From NCBI GenBank assembly GCA_964017065.1, contig OZ024783.1:1366134-1430133 (forward strand): a stretch of 64,000 nt of DNA, in the 5' to 3' direction. Made by a program: the position numbers and the translations under genes. Below, in pieces: positions 10,523-20,550 of the stretch. Under the pieces are notes generated by a model. The model saw only the letters and a list, made by a program, of their open reading frames with translations, was not told where the DNA came from and did no database searches. Each line of letters opens with the position of its first letter. Positions within the stretch are counted from its first letter, which is position 1. Source of the stretch: Haliclona indistincta (taxonomy: Eukaryota; Porifera; Demospongiae; Haplosclerida; Chalinidae).

Positions 10523-11794
10523 TTACTGAAACGATGTTTGAATGCTATTGTAATAATTTTGAAATAACTTAACGGCCGAGGTTCCACCTACTACATGCAC
10601 AATAAAAGGGCTGCCATATATCTCTTTACCATCAAATGTTATAGTTAATTTATATTTACCACTAAAAAAGCTACAGATCTTGATGATGAACTGACCCTCT
10701 CCTCTAGAAGTGATCGGACATGGTAAAAGTGCACGCTCAAGATCACATCTCAACCTTGTAGCAGATAACTCCCCATCAGATACATGTGCAGTAAGAATCA
10801 CCTGTGTTTCCTCATTAACTCTCACATTTGATGGAATTTCAACTGTAAACGATCCAGGAAAAAAGAACTTCTGCTCGCTAGAAATCATACCAATGTGGCA
10901 AGGGCCCACTTTTTTCCCAACACTGAATTTCATATTAGCCCTTTGCACTGGGAGTAGATCGTATACCTTCACCTCTGAGTGAGTTTCATTGATGAGTTTG
11001 ACTAACTCTTCTTTGGCTTCCTGGATCTGGTACTGGGATCGGGACCTCAGTTCTTCCTCTACCAACTCGTGACAGTTCTTTAACTTCAGTAAAACACTTT
11101 CAACATTGGCTTTCTGTAAACAGTTCAGCTTGAGTTTCTCCTGAAGCTCAGCTGTAGCTTGTCGTGAGAGGTTTCTTCGTGACTCCTGTAACCGTTCTAT
11201 GAGCTGCTGATAGACTGCATCAATCTTCATTTGAACTACCTCCTCTTGGTCTCTCATCTCCTTCTCTCTGGTGTCATAATGACCTAAGATTTGCTCCACA
11301 TTATCAATCCGTTGCTTCACTGACAGCAGGCTTGTCTCGATCTGTTGCTTGTGTTTGGTAAACAAGTACTCAGAGCGATCACACTTGTGCTTGCGATGAG
11401 AATCAGTGCTGCACTTGTAACATATGTGTGTTTCACATTTCTCGCAGTAGAGGTCCTTTGGCCGGTCATTGTGATCGTGGCATAATGGTACAACCACGGC
11501 TTCTTTCTGTAGCACAGCATCAATTTCCAATAAGCTGTTGATGTAGAAGGCTGTAGGCAAGCCAGAAGTTCCCCTCTCACTCAAACGAGTTGGTTTTCGA
11601 CAAGAAGGGCATTTCAGCTCACAGCCTAGTTGGACTAGTTCATCGAGACATTTCTTGCAGTAGATATGAAGGCACGGCAGCGTTTTAGGCTCTGTGTAGC
11701 GATCCAGGCAAACGGCACAAGTAAGTTGAGAGTCTAGTTTACTCAGCGCTTCTCTGTGCGATGCTGCGGGTTGCTGAGAAGACGAAGCAGCCAT
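10523..11794 (-). CDS. TRIM protein with C-terminal filamin domain (copy D)
   Basis: Intronless, 423 residues from MAASSSQQ, aligned with the MATSSS start of the paralogues. RING ligands complete (CAVC, CLHIYCKKC, CPSC); B-box 2 present with CYKC replacing CFKC; coiled coil and filamin-like domain follow, ending GSPFIVHVV plus a 20-residue tail. The filamin part differs from copies A-C at many positions while RING and B-box are almost identical. With copy C it forms the two halves of a duplicated TRIM-AlaX unit. Confidence 0.88.
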   Translation of the reverse strand: MAASSSQQPAASHREALSKLDSQLTCAVCLDRYTEPKTLPCLHIYCKKCLDELVQLGCELKCPSCRKPTRLSERGTSGLPTAFYINSLLEIDAVLQKEAVVVPLCHDHNDRPKDLYCEKCETHICYKCSTDSHRKHKCDRSEYLFTKHKQQIETSLLSVKQRIDNVEQILGHYDTREKEMRDQEEVVQMKIDAVYQQLIERLQESRRNLSRQATAELQEKLKLNCLQKANVESVLLKLKNCHELVEEELRSRSQYQIQEAKEELVKLINETHSEVKVYDLLPVQRANMKFSVGKKVGPCHIGMISSEQKFFFPGSFTVEIPSNVRVNEETQVILTAHVSDGELSATRLRCDLERALLPCPITSRGEGQFIIKICSFFSGKYKLTITFDGKEIYGSPFIVHVVGGTSAVKLFQNYYNSIQTSFQ

Positions 11795-12124
11795 GCCAAT
11801 AATTATTTGGCAACACGTGAATGAGAAGTGAACGCCCACTCATAATAATAATAATTATTTTTGACAAAAATACACTGGTTTAGCTGTGGTTTATACAGTA
11901 GAAATAATTACAGAAAAGCTAAGAAAAAGTGTTTTTATTCTGTATCTGTGATGACATAGGATACTCTGATGTTTTTCTTACTCTGTTGAAAAGAAGATCG
12001 AGAGTGAGTGTGAGAGAGATAATAATTATGTTATGGACCCATTTTGCCGTTTAAAACGGGCCGGTGGCTTTGAAACGGCATTCATCAGTCAATGTAGGAG
12101 CTCAGCCCATGATCGTATTACTAA

Positions 12125-12630
12125 CCCTTCAAGTGCGGACAGCAATTCTAGCCTCTGTTTCTGTGGATTTTACTAACCTTTGCAACCATTAGACAGACAA
12201 ACTAGTGCTGTGATCACTGTTAATATGCAAAATGAACTTGCACAACGCGCGGGCTTGTTGCCAATGACAAATGCAGTTAACCACGCCCACTTGACGATCT
12301 ACCAACTGTCGTGTGCTAGAATCACTCTCACTGAAGCAAAAAACGCCGCTTCTTTGGCCAAAACAGCATGTGTGAGACAGAGTCAGTGCATGTATGGCTG
12401 CTTTTTATGTCAAGAACCCCCTGGAGACCCAGTGGTGCTAGGCATTCTCGCCATAGCTCTGCTAGGATGGGCCGCAGGGCCCGCCATTGGCCCACCATTA
12501 CACCCCACATCTCGCCCCACATAGCTGTATTTCGTCTATAGGTGAAATAAACTATCTTCAAATTTTAACGCCCACTTCCGGTGACGTCAAACTTGCTAGG
12601 CGACTATAGTCGCCCTTCGCTTGTGAAGGG
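12125..12630. mobile_element. Possible piggyBac-like miniature element
   Basis: About 506 bases start CCCTTCAAG after CTAA and end GTGAAGGG before TTAA, an inverted pair close to the CCC...GGG termini and TTAA target of piggyBac-type elements; the left TTAA would have mutated to CTAA. The interior holds a 114-codon frame (12,180-12,524) with no recognisable domain. Inverted repeats are short, so confidence is low. Confidence 0.35.
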
Positions 12631-12882
12631 TTAACAGTGCATCATGCATGTACCAAGCCTAACATTACGATCTCATACAATAGCTTTGTCAACAACACAA
12701 CACGTGTTTCTACCTTTGATAATACAGTGAATGTCTTATACGAAAATGCGTACATGCATTGCACAAATAAATCACTGACCGGCTTTGAAACAGGCCCGCC
12801 GGCTTTAAAATGGGGGGAATCGGTCCGTAACATAAAATTATTGTATAATATGAGAGAAAAATCTAGCAGTATATATACCTAC

Positions 12883-14239
12883 CTTCTTGATTTTAGTGAC
12901 AGTGAGACCTTTGATTTCACTGGTGTTTTTAACATGAGTTCCACCACACATGCATGGAGTCCCTCCCACATTGACCTCTCTCTCTCCTGATAGAGAGAGA
13001 AGCAAGAGACAGAGGAAGATGGAATCACAGTGCGAGCTGTGTACTGCTAACCTTTGTCACTAGTAGTCACTTGCGTACGGATGGCTTCCTAGTTGAATGA
13101 ACGAATAAAAATAGTGAAAAACGCACAAAACGATACACAAAGTTGAGATAGTACACGTCTTATAAAATTATCTACTCACTCACAATTTGGGTCATGACTA
13201 TTACTCTGTACCTTTATCAGTCGAGCTGATTCCGTGTTCAACTGTGCGATAGTCTCATCTCTCTTTTCAGCCGGAATATTACCAATGTACTCTGTAGGTA
13301 ACATACAATACAAGCACTATGACAAGGGAGGACTCACTCACTCACCTACATACGGGCCCTCAGGAAAATGATACCCCTGCATGTAAATAGAAATGTTGAA
13401 CATTATGGTATTCTGTAGCTAGACGGATAATAATTTGTGATTTTATGCATTTTGTGCTCCTTAGAATTCGGCTTGTAAATAATTATTCTCTATGGTCGCT
13501 TTCCACTCACTTTTGACGGAACAAGATCCTGCACTTTGAGGCAGTCAAATGCAGTGTCTAGTAGATGACCAGCGCTGTGAATACGAGCATTGAGTCGACG
13601 TCGTGATTCAGATATCTCTACTTGTACGTCATCTCCCACAGCAAACCTGAGAGAGAAAGAGAGTGAGTGAATGAATGAGTGAGTGAGTGAATGAGTAAGC
13701 GGTAAGTAAATAATTATAAGTGAGAGTGAGTGAATGAGTAAAATGGAGTGGAGTGAGTTAGCAGATGAAGGTGGAGAGTGAGTCAGCAAGCTAGTGAGAT
13801 TAGTAGTAAAGATTCAGTGCAAATGAACCTCTTGTCATTCTCAAATGCACCCAGATGTTCTATATGGTTGCTGCCTTTTGGTTTCTGCACAAAATTGACC
13901 TGTAACACAGAAATACATTATCAGCAAGTGCCGCTAGCATGTTCGTTCTACCTCAAATTTTATCGCTCCCTCATTGGACGCAATCTGCCCAATATCTGAT
14001 GGTTGACCACCTATGGCGGAAAATTGAGCATGCATATTAGAATACATACGGTATCTGAGCAGTACAGTACCTCCTTGAGGGTGCATTACTGTCTGATCCA
14101 GTATCACTGCAGTGCGTGTTTTCCCGTCCACCTCCGTATCATTGACAGCAAGCACCTTTGCAGTGTTCTTGAACAGGTAGGTGTCCCCGTAGTACAAGGG
14201 GACGGTGGTGAACGGAGACGCAAGTGTAGAAGTCGCCAT
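12883..14239 (-). CDS. AlaX-type alanyl-tRNA editing protein (free-standing editing domain)
   Basis: Eight exons: 14071-14239, 13952-14010, 13829-13899, 13511-13646, 13346-13376, 13212-13291, 13052-13088, 12883-12986; phases agree throughout, 229 residues so far. Family hallmarks in order: LYYGDTYLF, LDQTVMHPQGGGQPSD (the last part only after removing a 60-base in-frame intron at 14011-14070), the HSAGH zinc motif in exon 4, GYHFPEGPYV, EYIGNIP, and the second metal motif CGGTH in exon 8. Such proteins hydrolyse Ser- or Gly-tRNA(Ala) mischarged by alanyl-tRNA synthetase. The start MATSTL has the family's usual spacing; an upstream frame reaches 14458. A short last exon was not found with confidence; one possibility ends at the TGA near 12,135. 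Confidence 0.85.
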
Positions 14240-14427
14240 CGCAAGCAGATCGCGACAGGAGACAGCAAGAGCGAAGGAACGAAACTGCAGCAACGAGCAG
14301 AGCGCACGTGACATTGATTGAGACCACGCCCACAACACAAAGGCGTGGCTGAAGAAGAGGACGCTGATTTCAAATCTCTCACCTTGTTTCCAACTTTCGT
14401 TGATGCTGCCTTCGCGGCTCACTTGAA
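14240..14427. promoter_or_regulatory. Head-to-head promoter region of AlaX and GMCL
   Basis: Only 188 bases separate the AlaX start (minus strand) from the GMCL start (plus strand), so the two housekeeping-type genes probably share a bidirectional promoter. The region is more GC-rich than its surroundings and includes CACGCCCAC and CACGTGAC motifs; no TATA box was seen. Confidence 0.5.
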
Positions 14428-15944
14428 ATGGGCGGTACGTGGAGCGACGAAGCTGCACAGCCTCATGAAAGCACAGCCGGGGAGACTAGGAACGAGGAGA
14501 ACAGACCGAGCAGTCTTAGAGGGAAACGTAGATCAGAGGGAAGGTCTGAGGAAGACCACGAGGGAGACGAAACCTTTGAACTGTCTCCCAAAAGGTAGTT
14601 ACTGAGCAAGCTACCTGCACGTTTTAGTAAACACGTAACGACACTAATTTGAGTCTGGACTGATCCAATTTTGAGCTCAGTTGTACAAAAATAGGCAGTC
14701 GGTCATCTGTCTCTCTGTTTGACAGGCGGAAGATCCAGGCTACTTCGTCATACATCTATGACACCATGTACAAGAAGGGCACAGACTCCGATATTACCAT
14801 CACGGCACTAGGTGAGAACGACAGATAGTTGACTTGTCACTTTTTGTATTCTTGGGTCTCAGGCAAACAATGGAAATTACATAAGATCTACTTATCGCAG
14901 GTTAGTGCGTATGGGACATTTACACTGATTTACTGTGTTCTTGCAATGCTGAAGTGAAAAGTGTAGAGTGTCACCTTCATGCACTAATGTGTTCAGTCTC
15001 TGATCATCCTCCATCGTGTGAATAAAGACAACAGTGACTACAGAGACTGAACACATTAGTGCATATTGATTGATGCATGATTTAAATTAAAATTATGCTT
15101 GTATTGATTCCCTCCCTCTCCCCCCTCTCTCCCCCTCTCTCTCCCTCCCTCCCTCTCTCCCTCTCTCTCCCCCTCTCTCTCCCTCCCTCCCTCTCCCCCT
15201 CTCTCTCTCTCTCCTCTCCCTCCCTCCCTCTCTCCCTCCCTCCCTCCCCCTCTCTCCCTCTGTAGTCGGCCTATTTTTCAAGCATGTTCAGTGGTAACTG
15301 GGTGGAGTCCAACCAGTCTGTGATCAGCATGGAGATACCGGATAGGAACATTACCATAGATGGTAACAACGTCACTCATATGAAACCCAAAATGAATTTA
15401 TTTTAAATCTCCTCTCTCAGCTCTGGATACTGCGTTTAGTTCATTGTATAAAGATGACGTTGCTCTCAAGCCTTGCATGGTGACTGAGACTGTTGCTGTA
15501 GCAACCATGCTGCAACTGGTGAGTGAGTGAGTGTGTGAGTGAGTGAGTGGGTGTGTGAGTGAGTGGGTGGGTGAGTGTGTGAGTGAGTGGGTGAGTGAGT
15601 GGGTGGGTAAGTGTGTGAGTGAGTGGGTGAGTGAGTGGGTGGGTGAGTGAGTGAGTGAGTGGGTGGATGGGTGAGTGAGTGAGTGAGTGAGTGAGTATGT
15701 GGGTGAGTGAGAAAGGAAAGAGTGACTGTATTACTGTTTCTTCCTCATGTGTAGGATGGTCTACTGGAGCACTGCAAGGCGTACATGATGGAAACATTAG
15801 GGTAAGTGTACATCTAGCAGTTCATATCACTAAGTCTCACTCTCTCTCTCTCCCTCACTCTTCTTCACTCATTCACTCACTCTCTCTTTCTCCCTCCCTC
15901 CCTCCCTCCCTCCCTCCCTCCCTCCCTCCCTCCCTCCCTCCCCA

Positions 15945-15985
<41 letters not shown>

Positions 15986-16501
15986 TCTCTCTCCACTGCA
16001 GTGTTGATAATGTGGTACTATACTCTCAAGCAGCGTCTGAGTATGGTCTACACACTATTCAAGAAGAGTAAGTGACTCGAGACAATGGCGCCATCATGAT
16101 CTGCTGTATTGTCCTTTTTAGATGTCGGTTTTGGTTACATGTCCATCTTTTGACAACATACAGTGTATCACTACTGAGACAACTCAGGTTTGTACTTAAA
16201 CAGTGTCTTTTTCATTCTCTCCCTTCCTCCCTACCTCTCTCCNNNNNNNNNNNNNNNNNNNNNNNNNNNNNNNNNNNNNNNNNNNNNNNNNNNNNNNNNN
16301 NNNNNNNNNNNNNNNNNNNNNNNNNNNNNNNNNNNNNNNNNNNNNNNNNNNNNNNNNNNNNNNNNNNNNNNNNNNNNNNNNNNNNNNNNNNNNNNNNNNN
16401 NNNNNNNNNNNNNNNNNNNNNNNNNNNNNNNNNNNNNNNNNNGTGAGGTAGCCAGCCGTCAGGACACTGGGATCAAGCAGCTCATCCTCTCAACTGATGA
16501 G
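14428..16501 (+). CDS. GMCL1: Germ cell-less-like BTB protein (partial; assembly gap)
   Basis: Exons 14428-14594, 14726-14811, 14863-14900, 15266-15362, 15421-15518, 15755-15801, 16002-16067 and 16122-16187 join in phase; a ninth begins in or after the gap and ends at 16501. Translation: an acidic N-terminus ending SPK, then the BTB fold (SSYIYDTMYKKGTDSDI, KQWKLHKIYLSQ, SAYFSSMFSGNW, SLYKDDVALKP) and the start of BACK (CKAYMMETLG, YSQAASEYGL). This matches germ cell-less, a nuclear-envelope-linked Cullin-3 adaptor. About half the usual ~500 residues are missing: part in the 200-base gap, and the remaining exons were not found before 17.8 kb. The gene may be truncated or the assembly joined wrongly. 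Introns contain CT and GTGA arrays. Confidence 0.8.
14979..15064 (+). repeat. Perfect 24-base hairpin within a GMCL intron
   Basis: ATGCACTAATGTGTTCAGTC continued by TCTG (14979-15002) is repeated exactly inverted at 15041-15064, with a 38-base loop. It lies in the intron between exons 3 and 4. It could be a very small MITE relic or a microRNA-like precursor. Confidence 0.7.
15111..15262 (+). repeat. CCCT/CT tract before GMCL exon 4
   Basis: Polypyrimidine microsatellite running directly into the splice acceptor of exon 4 (AG at 15264-15265). Confidence 0.9.
15519..15712 (+). repeat. GTGA array starting at the GMCL exon 5 donor
   Basis: The 5' splice site GTGAGTGAG is itself the first unit of a ~190-base (GTGA)n/(GTGG) array. 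It contains many potential donor sites in tandem. Confidence 0.9.
15838..15993 (+). repeat. CT/CCCT tract before GMCL exon 7
   Basis: Polypyrimidine array running into the acceptor at 16000-16001. Another CT run begins at about 16,215 and enters the assembly gap. Confidence 0.9.
16243..16442. other. Assembly gap (200 N)
   Basis: Exactly 200 undetermined bases, a size conventionally used for placeholders, entered from a CT repeat. True length is unknown. Confidence 0.99.
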
Positions 16502-17843
16502 GTCAGTCAACAATGATCCCTTCTTTATTTTCTTACAACTGTGACGATACTACCATAATTATTTCTTCTAAAGATTCGGCACCTCTTATTTTTCGGCACC
16601 AAGTTGCTGAAATGCGTACTAAACCTCGAAATTTCGGCAAGCGCTTTGGTTCTTCGTCATAGTAAGCCAGCAGCCTGACGCGAAAAGTCCTGTACTTCAT
16701 GGAAAAGAGCTGTAGACGCGTTCTCATTTGAACACGTGCTTGTCGCCAAACCTCCAATTATTCAGCGTTTATGGAACTTCTGCCACAATTACTTCCAAAT
16801 ATTGGGCAAGCAATTCGGAAATTATTTATTTGTGCCGAATTTTTAGAAGACATACAGTTGAAGTTGTGCTTGAAACTTAGTACTTTTAGTGTTTGTGTGT
16901 GAGGTGTCAGCATATCTTAGTTCAAGCCGCTATCATCACAGTGGGTCATTTTGGAGGGTCAAAATTAATTTTAGTGAATGACCCAGATTTGTGTTTTGGC
17001 GAATTTAATTCCGTTGCCTAGCGCCTAGGTCACTTATGATAGAAAAAGAAAAATTAAATTAATTATTACTTCAGCGAAAGCTTGAAAACTCACACCTAAT
17101 TTCCTCCCGCCACTATATTATGGTAGCAGAAATTTTTTGGGGAAGGTGGTACTTGGTCTTGTAAGCTACAATAGTTTGTTCTATGCGTATCTGTTAGTTA
17201 TCTGCCTACAGTTAGTAGATTTTCACTCACACCGTCATTAATTGTTATCCCTTCATTTTCACCATAGACGACCTCTCTCCTGGTGCTCAGTAAGCAGGCA
17301 TGTTTCCCGCTGTTTGTGGGTGCTAACATAGCCCTGATAAACCCTGTCTTAGCTCTACCTTCCTGAGAGAAAGAGCAACACCCTCCTCCAATCTGATCAA
17401 TCAACCATCATCACTGACCCAATACTAGCAGAGAACATGTTTATAACGATTTATAAAATCGTGTAATTGTTATTATTTTTATGAAAAATTATTATTCACA
17501 GTCTAACTTATAATTGTATCGTACAAGAGTGTTGACTGTGTTGATCGCAGGCTGACTGCTTTGCAGAGAGGAGAGAGAGCTGTTGTGATTTTTAAGTAGA
17601 AACACTCAAATTCATTACAAGAGCGGGAAAAAATGAAAATTTAAACTATTCAGTTTTAGTCATAACAAATTTTTTACCACGTACATTTCCCCCGTTTTTG
17701 TCCAGATGACTATAATTATTCATGAGCACCCACAAGAAATGTAAAAAATTTTTCATGTGCGAAAAACTCTTTCGTTTTTAAATAAAAAATTCATTGTTAT
17801 TCACAGTTTGTGATTGTACACTAAGTCACTGCATTGATGATGC
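16502..17843. other. 1.3 kb without recognised gene
   Basis: AT-rich. TTCGGCA-type motifs recur at 16,575-16,645 and, inverted, near 16,840, which hints at an old inverted-repeat element between about 16,570 and 16,850. No continuation of GMCL was found on the plus strand. Confidence 0.4.
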
Positions 17844-18863
17844 TTAGTCTCTGAAGTAGATCACACCAATTTGTTTCATGATCTCCTCCGCCATCTCAGC
17901 TACTAGCAGACTGTCTGCTGATGTCACAACCGCACTTTCTCTCTTTCCTTCTTTTAAGCATCTCCGCACCTCTTCAGCTTCGTAGAACATACCCTGACCG
18001 TTTGGGAAATTGACCGGCAGGTTTGGCTCAGGCAATGGATACTCCTTGACTCCAGTGGGTGTTTCTAGTCGTGTTGGGCACCAAAAAGGTTTTGGTATTT
18101 TGATGTCACCCTTGGTCCCACACACCACTGCTTCACAGGGAAGATCGTAAGCTGTCCCGCAGGTGAGTTGAGCAATGCGTCCTTCCTTGTAGATCATGGT
18201 AATGGCTGCCAACTCATCTGTGCCCTCCTCGGTCAGCTGTCCCCAGGCATGGATGCTCTCTGGCCGCTCCTCTCTCATCACCATGTTAGTGAAGCTGAGG
18301 GCATACACCCCTACATCCAGCACTGACCCGCCCCCTAGCTCGGGGTCTGTCAGACGCTGCCTTCCAGTGCGTTTGCCTACTTCTGCTGCTCGTCTGAACG
18401 AGAAAGTGACGTTCACGTGGCGGATCTCACCAATGGCGTCCTCTGTGAGTAGTTTGCGGAGTTCTACCATCACTGGAAAGAACCTCATCCAGTTGCCCTC
18501 CATGAAGAAGAGTCCTTTCTCTTGAGCTGTTTTCAGCAGTGTCTCTGTGTCACGTACGTTCATCGTTAGTGGTTTCTCACAGAGGACAGGCTTCCCCTTG
18601 CCTAGTACCATGGTACACACGGCTAGGTGAGTCGGGTGGATGGTACCAATGTAGACAACGTCCACTTCTTCATCAGCTGCCACCTCCTCGTATGATCCGT
18701 ATGCTCGAGGGATGCCGTGCGTTGCCGCAAACTCCTTGGCGCGCTCGAGTGAGCGGGCACCGACAGCTACTATCTTGTGCTCGCTAGCTGGCAACGCTCT
18801 CAAGCTGACAACAAAGTCGTTAGAGATAAGTCCAGCTCCACAAATGCCCCAGCGTAACGCCAT
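17844..18863 (-). CDS. DHDH: Dihydrodiol dehydrogenase-like oxidoreductase 1 (Gfo/Idh/MocA family)
   Basis: Intronless, 339 residues from MALRWGICGAG, close to vertebrate DHDH (334). N-terminal Rossmann fold with GICGAGLISNDF (residues 6-17) for NADP(H). The EKP motif at 96-98 holds the lysine that is catalytic in this family. C-terminal alpha/beta domain with GGGSVLDVGVYAL. DHDH-type enzymes oxidise trans-dihydrodiols and some sugars; the sponge substrate is unknown. An in-frame extension upstream to 18929 is rejected because MALRWGIC is shared by the paralogues. It is the most 3' member of a five-gene tandem array and the most divergent of the intact members. Confidence 0.88.
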   Translation of the reverse strand: MALRWGICGAGLISNDFVVSLRALPASEHKIVAVGARSLERAKEFAATHGIPRAYGSYEEVAADEEVDVVYIGTIHPTHLAVCTMVLGKGKPVLCEKPLTMNVRDTETLLKTAQEKGLFFMEGNWMRFFPVMVELRKLLTEDAIGEIRHVNVTFSFRRAAEVGKRTGRQRLTDPELGGGSVLDVGVYALSFTNMVMREERPESIHAWGQLTEEGTDELAAITMIYKEGRIAQLTCGTAYDLPCEAVVCGTKGDIKIPKPFWCPTRLETPTGVKEYPLPEPNLPVNFPNGQGMFYEAEEVRRCLKEGKRESAVVTSADSLLVAEMAEEIMKQIGVIYFRD

Positions 18864-20550
18864 ATTTACTGCGGGACCAGCCCCTCCTTCTTTCAAGCGC
18901 CAAAGGCGGAGCTGAATAATACGAAACACTCTGAAACATTACTAATCTTTTATCACTGATAGCACACCACTGCACTCCAATCTGCTTCATGATTTCTTCC
19001 ATCATTTTAGCTATCAGCAGTGACTCTTTGTGAGGTATCACATCACTCTCTTTCTTGCCCTCTGCCAAGCACCTTCTCACCTCCTCTGCCTCATATCTCA
19101 ATCCAGTGTTGGCATAAAAGAATGGAAGAGCTGTCTCAGGTAGTGGATACTCTTTAACCCTTTAATTACTAAATTATCCAGCTGAAATTTTAACCTCGTA
19201 AATGCTGACCACTTCTCTCGTGAATATCTCGTGTGTCTTTTGAGCTACTGGTCTCAAATTTGCGTCCTTTTACCCCAGTGAGTAGCCGCAATTGCCCACA
19301 CTCAAGTTGGTCAATATGCCCCTCCCACTTCGAAAGTGAAGCCGATAAAGTGCAACGACCTCGTCAAATTTTGCTCAATGTTAGTACTTTGGGGCTGGCT
19401 GCTGAAAAGTACACACAAATAGCAGTGGTTTTGGTGAGTGCAAAATGTAGCCCAGATCATAGAGAATGTCCAAAAATGTGTTTCCGAGCACCCTGAAGCC
19501 ATAAAATGTCCCAATTTTCTTGGCAGCCATTTTGTTTTTCCTAAAATGTTGTGAATTTTGCACTGAAGCCATAGAAAAATGACGTCGCCATAACGTTTAG
19601 CGCAGGGGGCGCGCCGAAAACTGGTCAATTTTTTGCGGTTATTTGTATTCTTCAATTTGGCTTAATTTTGGGATATTTAAACACTTTTTGATAAAGTTAT
19701 GGTGTCTGAAGTATGTATGTCGCCAAAAGGCGACATTAGGGGTTAAAGGGTTAACTTCAGCAGTCATCTCTAGCTTAGTTGGACTGTAAAAATTTTCAGG
19801 CAATTTTATATCACCCTTTGTGCCACATACCACTGCTTCACAGGGAAGACCATAAGCTGTTCCGCAGGTGAGTTGAGCAATGCGTCCTCCCTTGTAGATC
19901 ATGGTAATGGCTGCCAACTCATCTGTACCCTCCTCGGTCAGCTGTCCCCAGGCATGGATGCTCTCTGGTGCCTCACCTCCAAACACCATGCTAGCTAAAC
20001 TCAAGCAGTATACACCAGCATTAATTATTCCACCTCCACCTAGCTTAGGATCAATGAGATTAGCTTCTTCAAGGGGACTGCGGCGGAAACACAACTTAGC
20101 ATTCACGTATCTCACTTCACCAATCTCGCCTTCTGCTATTATTCGACGGAGTTCCACCATGGCCGGGAAGAACCTCATCCAAATTGCCTCCATGAAGAAG
20201 ATCCCTTTTTCTTGAGCTGTTTTCAGCAGTGTCTCTGTGTCTCGTACGTTCATTGTCAGTGAATTCTCACAGAGGACAGGCTTCCCCTTGCCAAGCACTA
20301 TAGTGCAGACGGCTAGATGAGTCGTACTGATGGTGGCCACGTAGACAGCATCCACTTCTTCATCAGCTGCCACCTCCTCGTATGATCCGTATGCTCGAGG
20401 GATGCCGTGCTTTGCTGAAAATTTCTTGGCTCGTTCAAGTGAGCGGGCACCAACAGCCACTAATTTGTGTTCGCTTGGAAGGGTCTTGAGGGCTACAACG
20501 AAGTCATTGGCAATCTTACCAGCTCCACAGATACCCCACCGCAGCGCCAT
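18820..20550 (-). pseudogene. DHDH: Dihydrodiol dehydrogenase-like copy 2, split by a transposon
   Basis: The 5' part (19,755-20,550) starts MALRWGICGAGKIANDF and is open to the residues just before the paralogues' KEYPLPE. There a 593-base element with TTAA ends interrupts the reading frame. The 3' part resumes below 19,154 with KEYPLPE-equivalent codons and AEEVRRCLAEGKKESD. The two parts are in phase with only one TTAA between them, so the gene was intact when the element inserted. Before that it had already lost the catalytic EKP motif, which reads ENS. The usual stop after the final VVYY-type segment is also absent; the frame runs on across the start of copy 1 to 18820. It is probably non-functional as an oxidoreductase. 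Confidence 0.82.
19158..19750. mobile_element. piggyBac-like miniature element in DHDH copy 2
   Basis: Starts CCCTTTAAT and ends GGTTAAAGGG, flanked by TTAA at 19154-19157 and 19751-19754. TTAA targets and CCC-starting termini are the signature of the piggyBac superfamily. No transposase is encoded. The paralogous genes show the uninterrupted sequence, so the insertion boundaries are exact. Confidence 0.82.

Noticed and set aside
12180..12524. 114-codon plus-strand gene
   Set aside because: No recognisable domain and inside a probable transposon; composition not clearly coding.
14003..14605. Plus-strand frames overlapping AlaX exon 1 and the GMCL start
   Set aside because: Antisense shadows of a gene supported by zinc motifs and matching splice phases; the GMCL start at 14428 is in another frame that joins the BTB exons.
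16570..16850. Defined transposon with TTCGGCAC ends
   Set aside because: Only short, imperfect inverted motifs and no target duplication could be seen.
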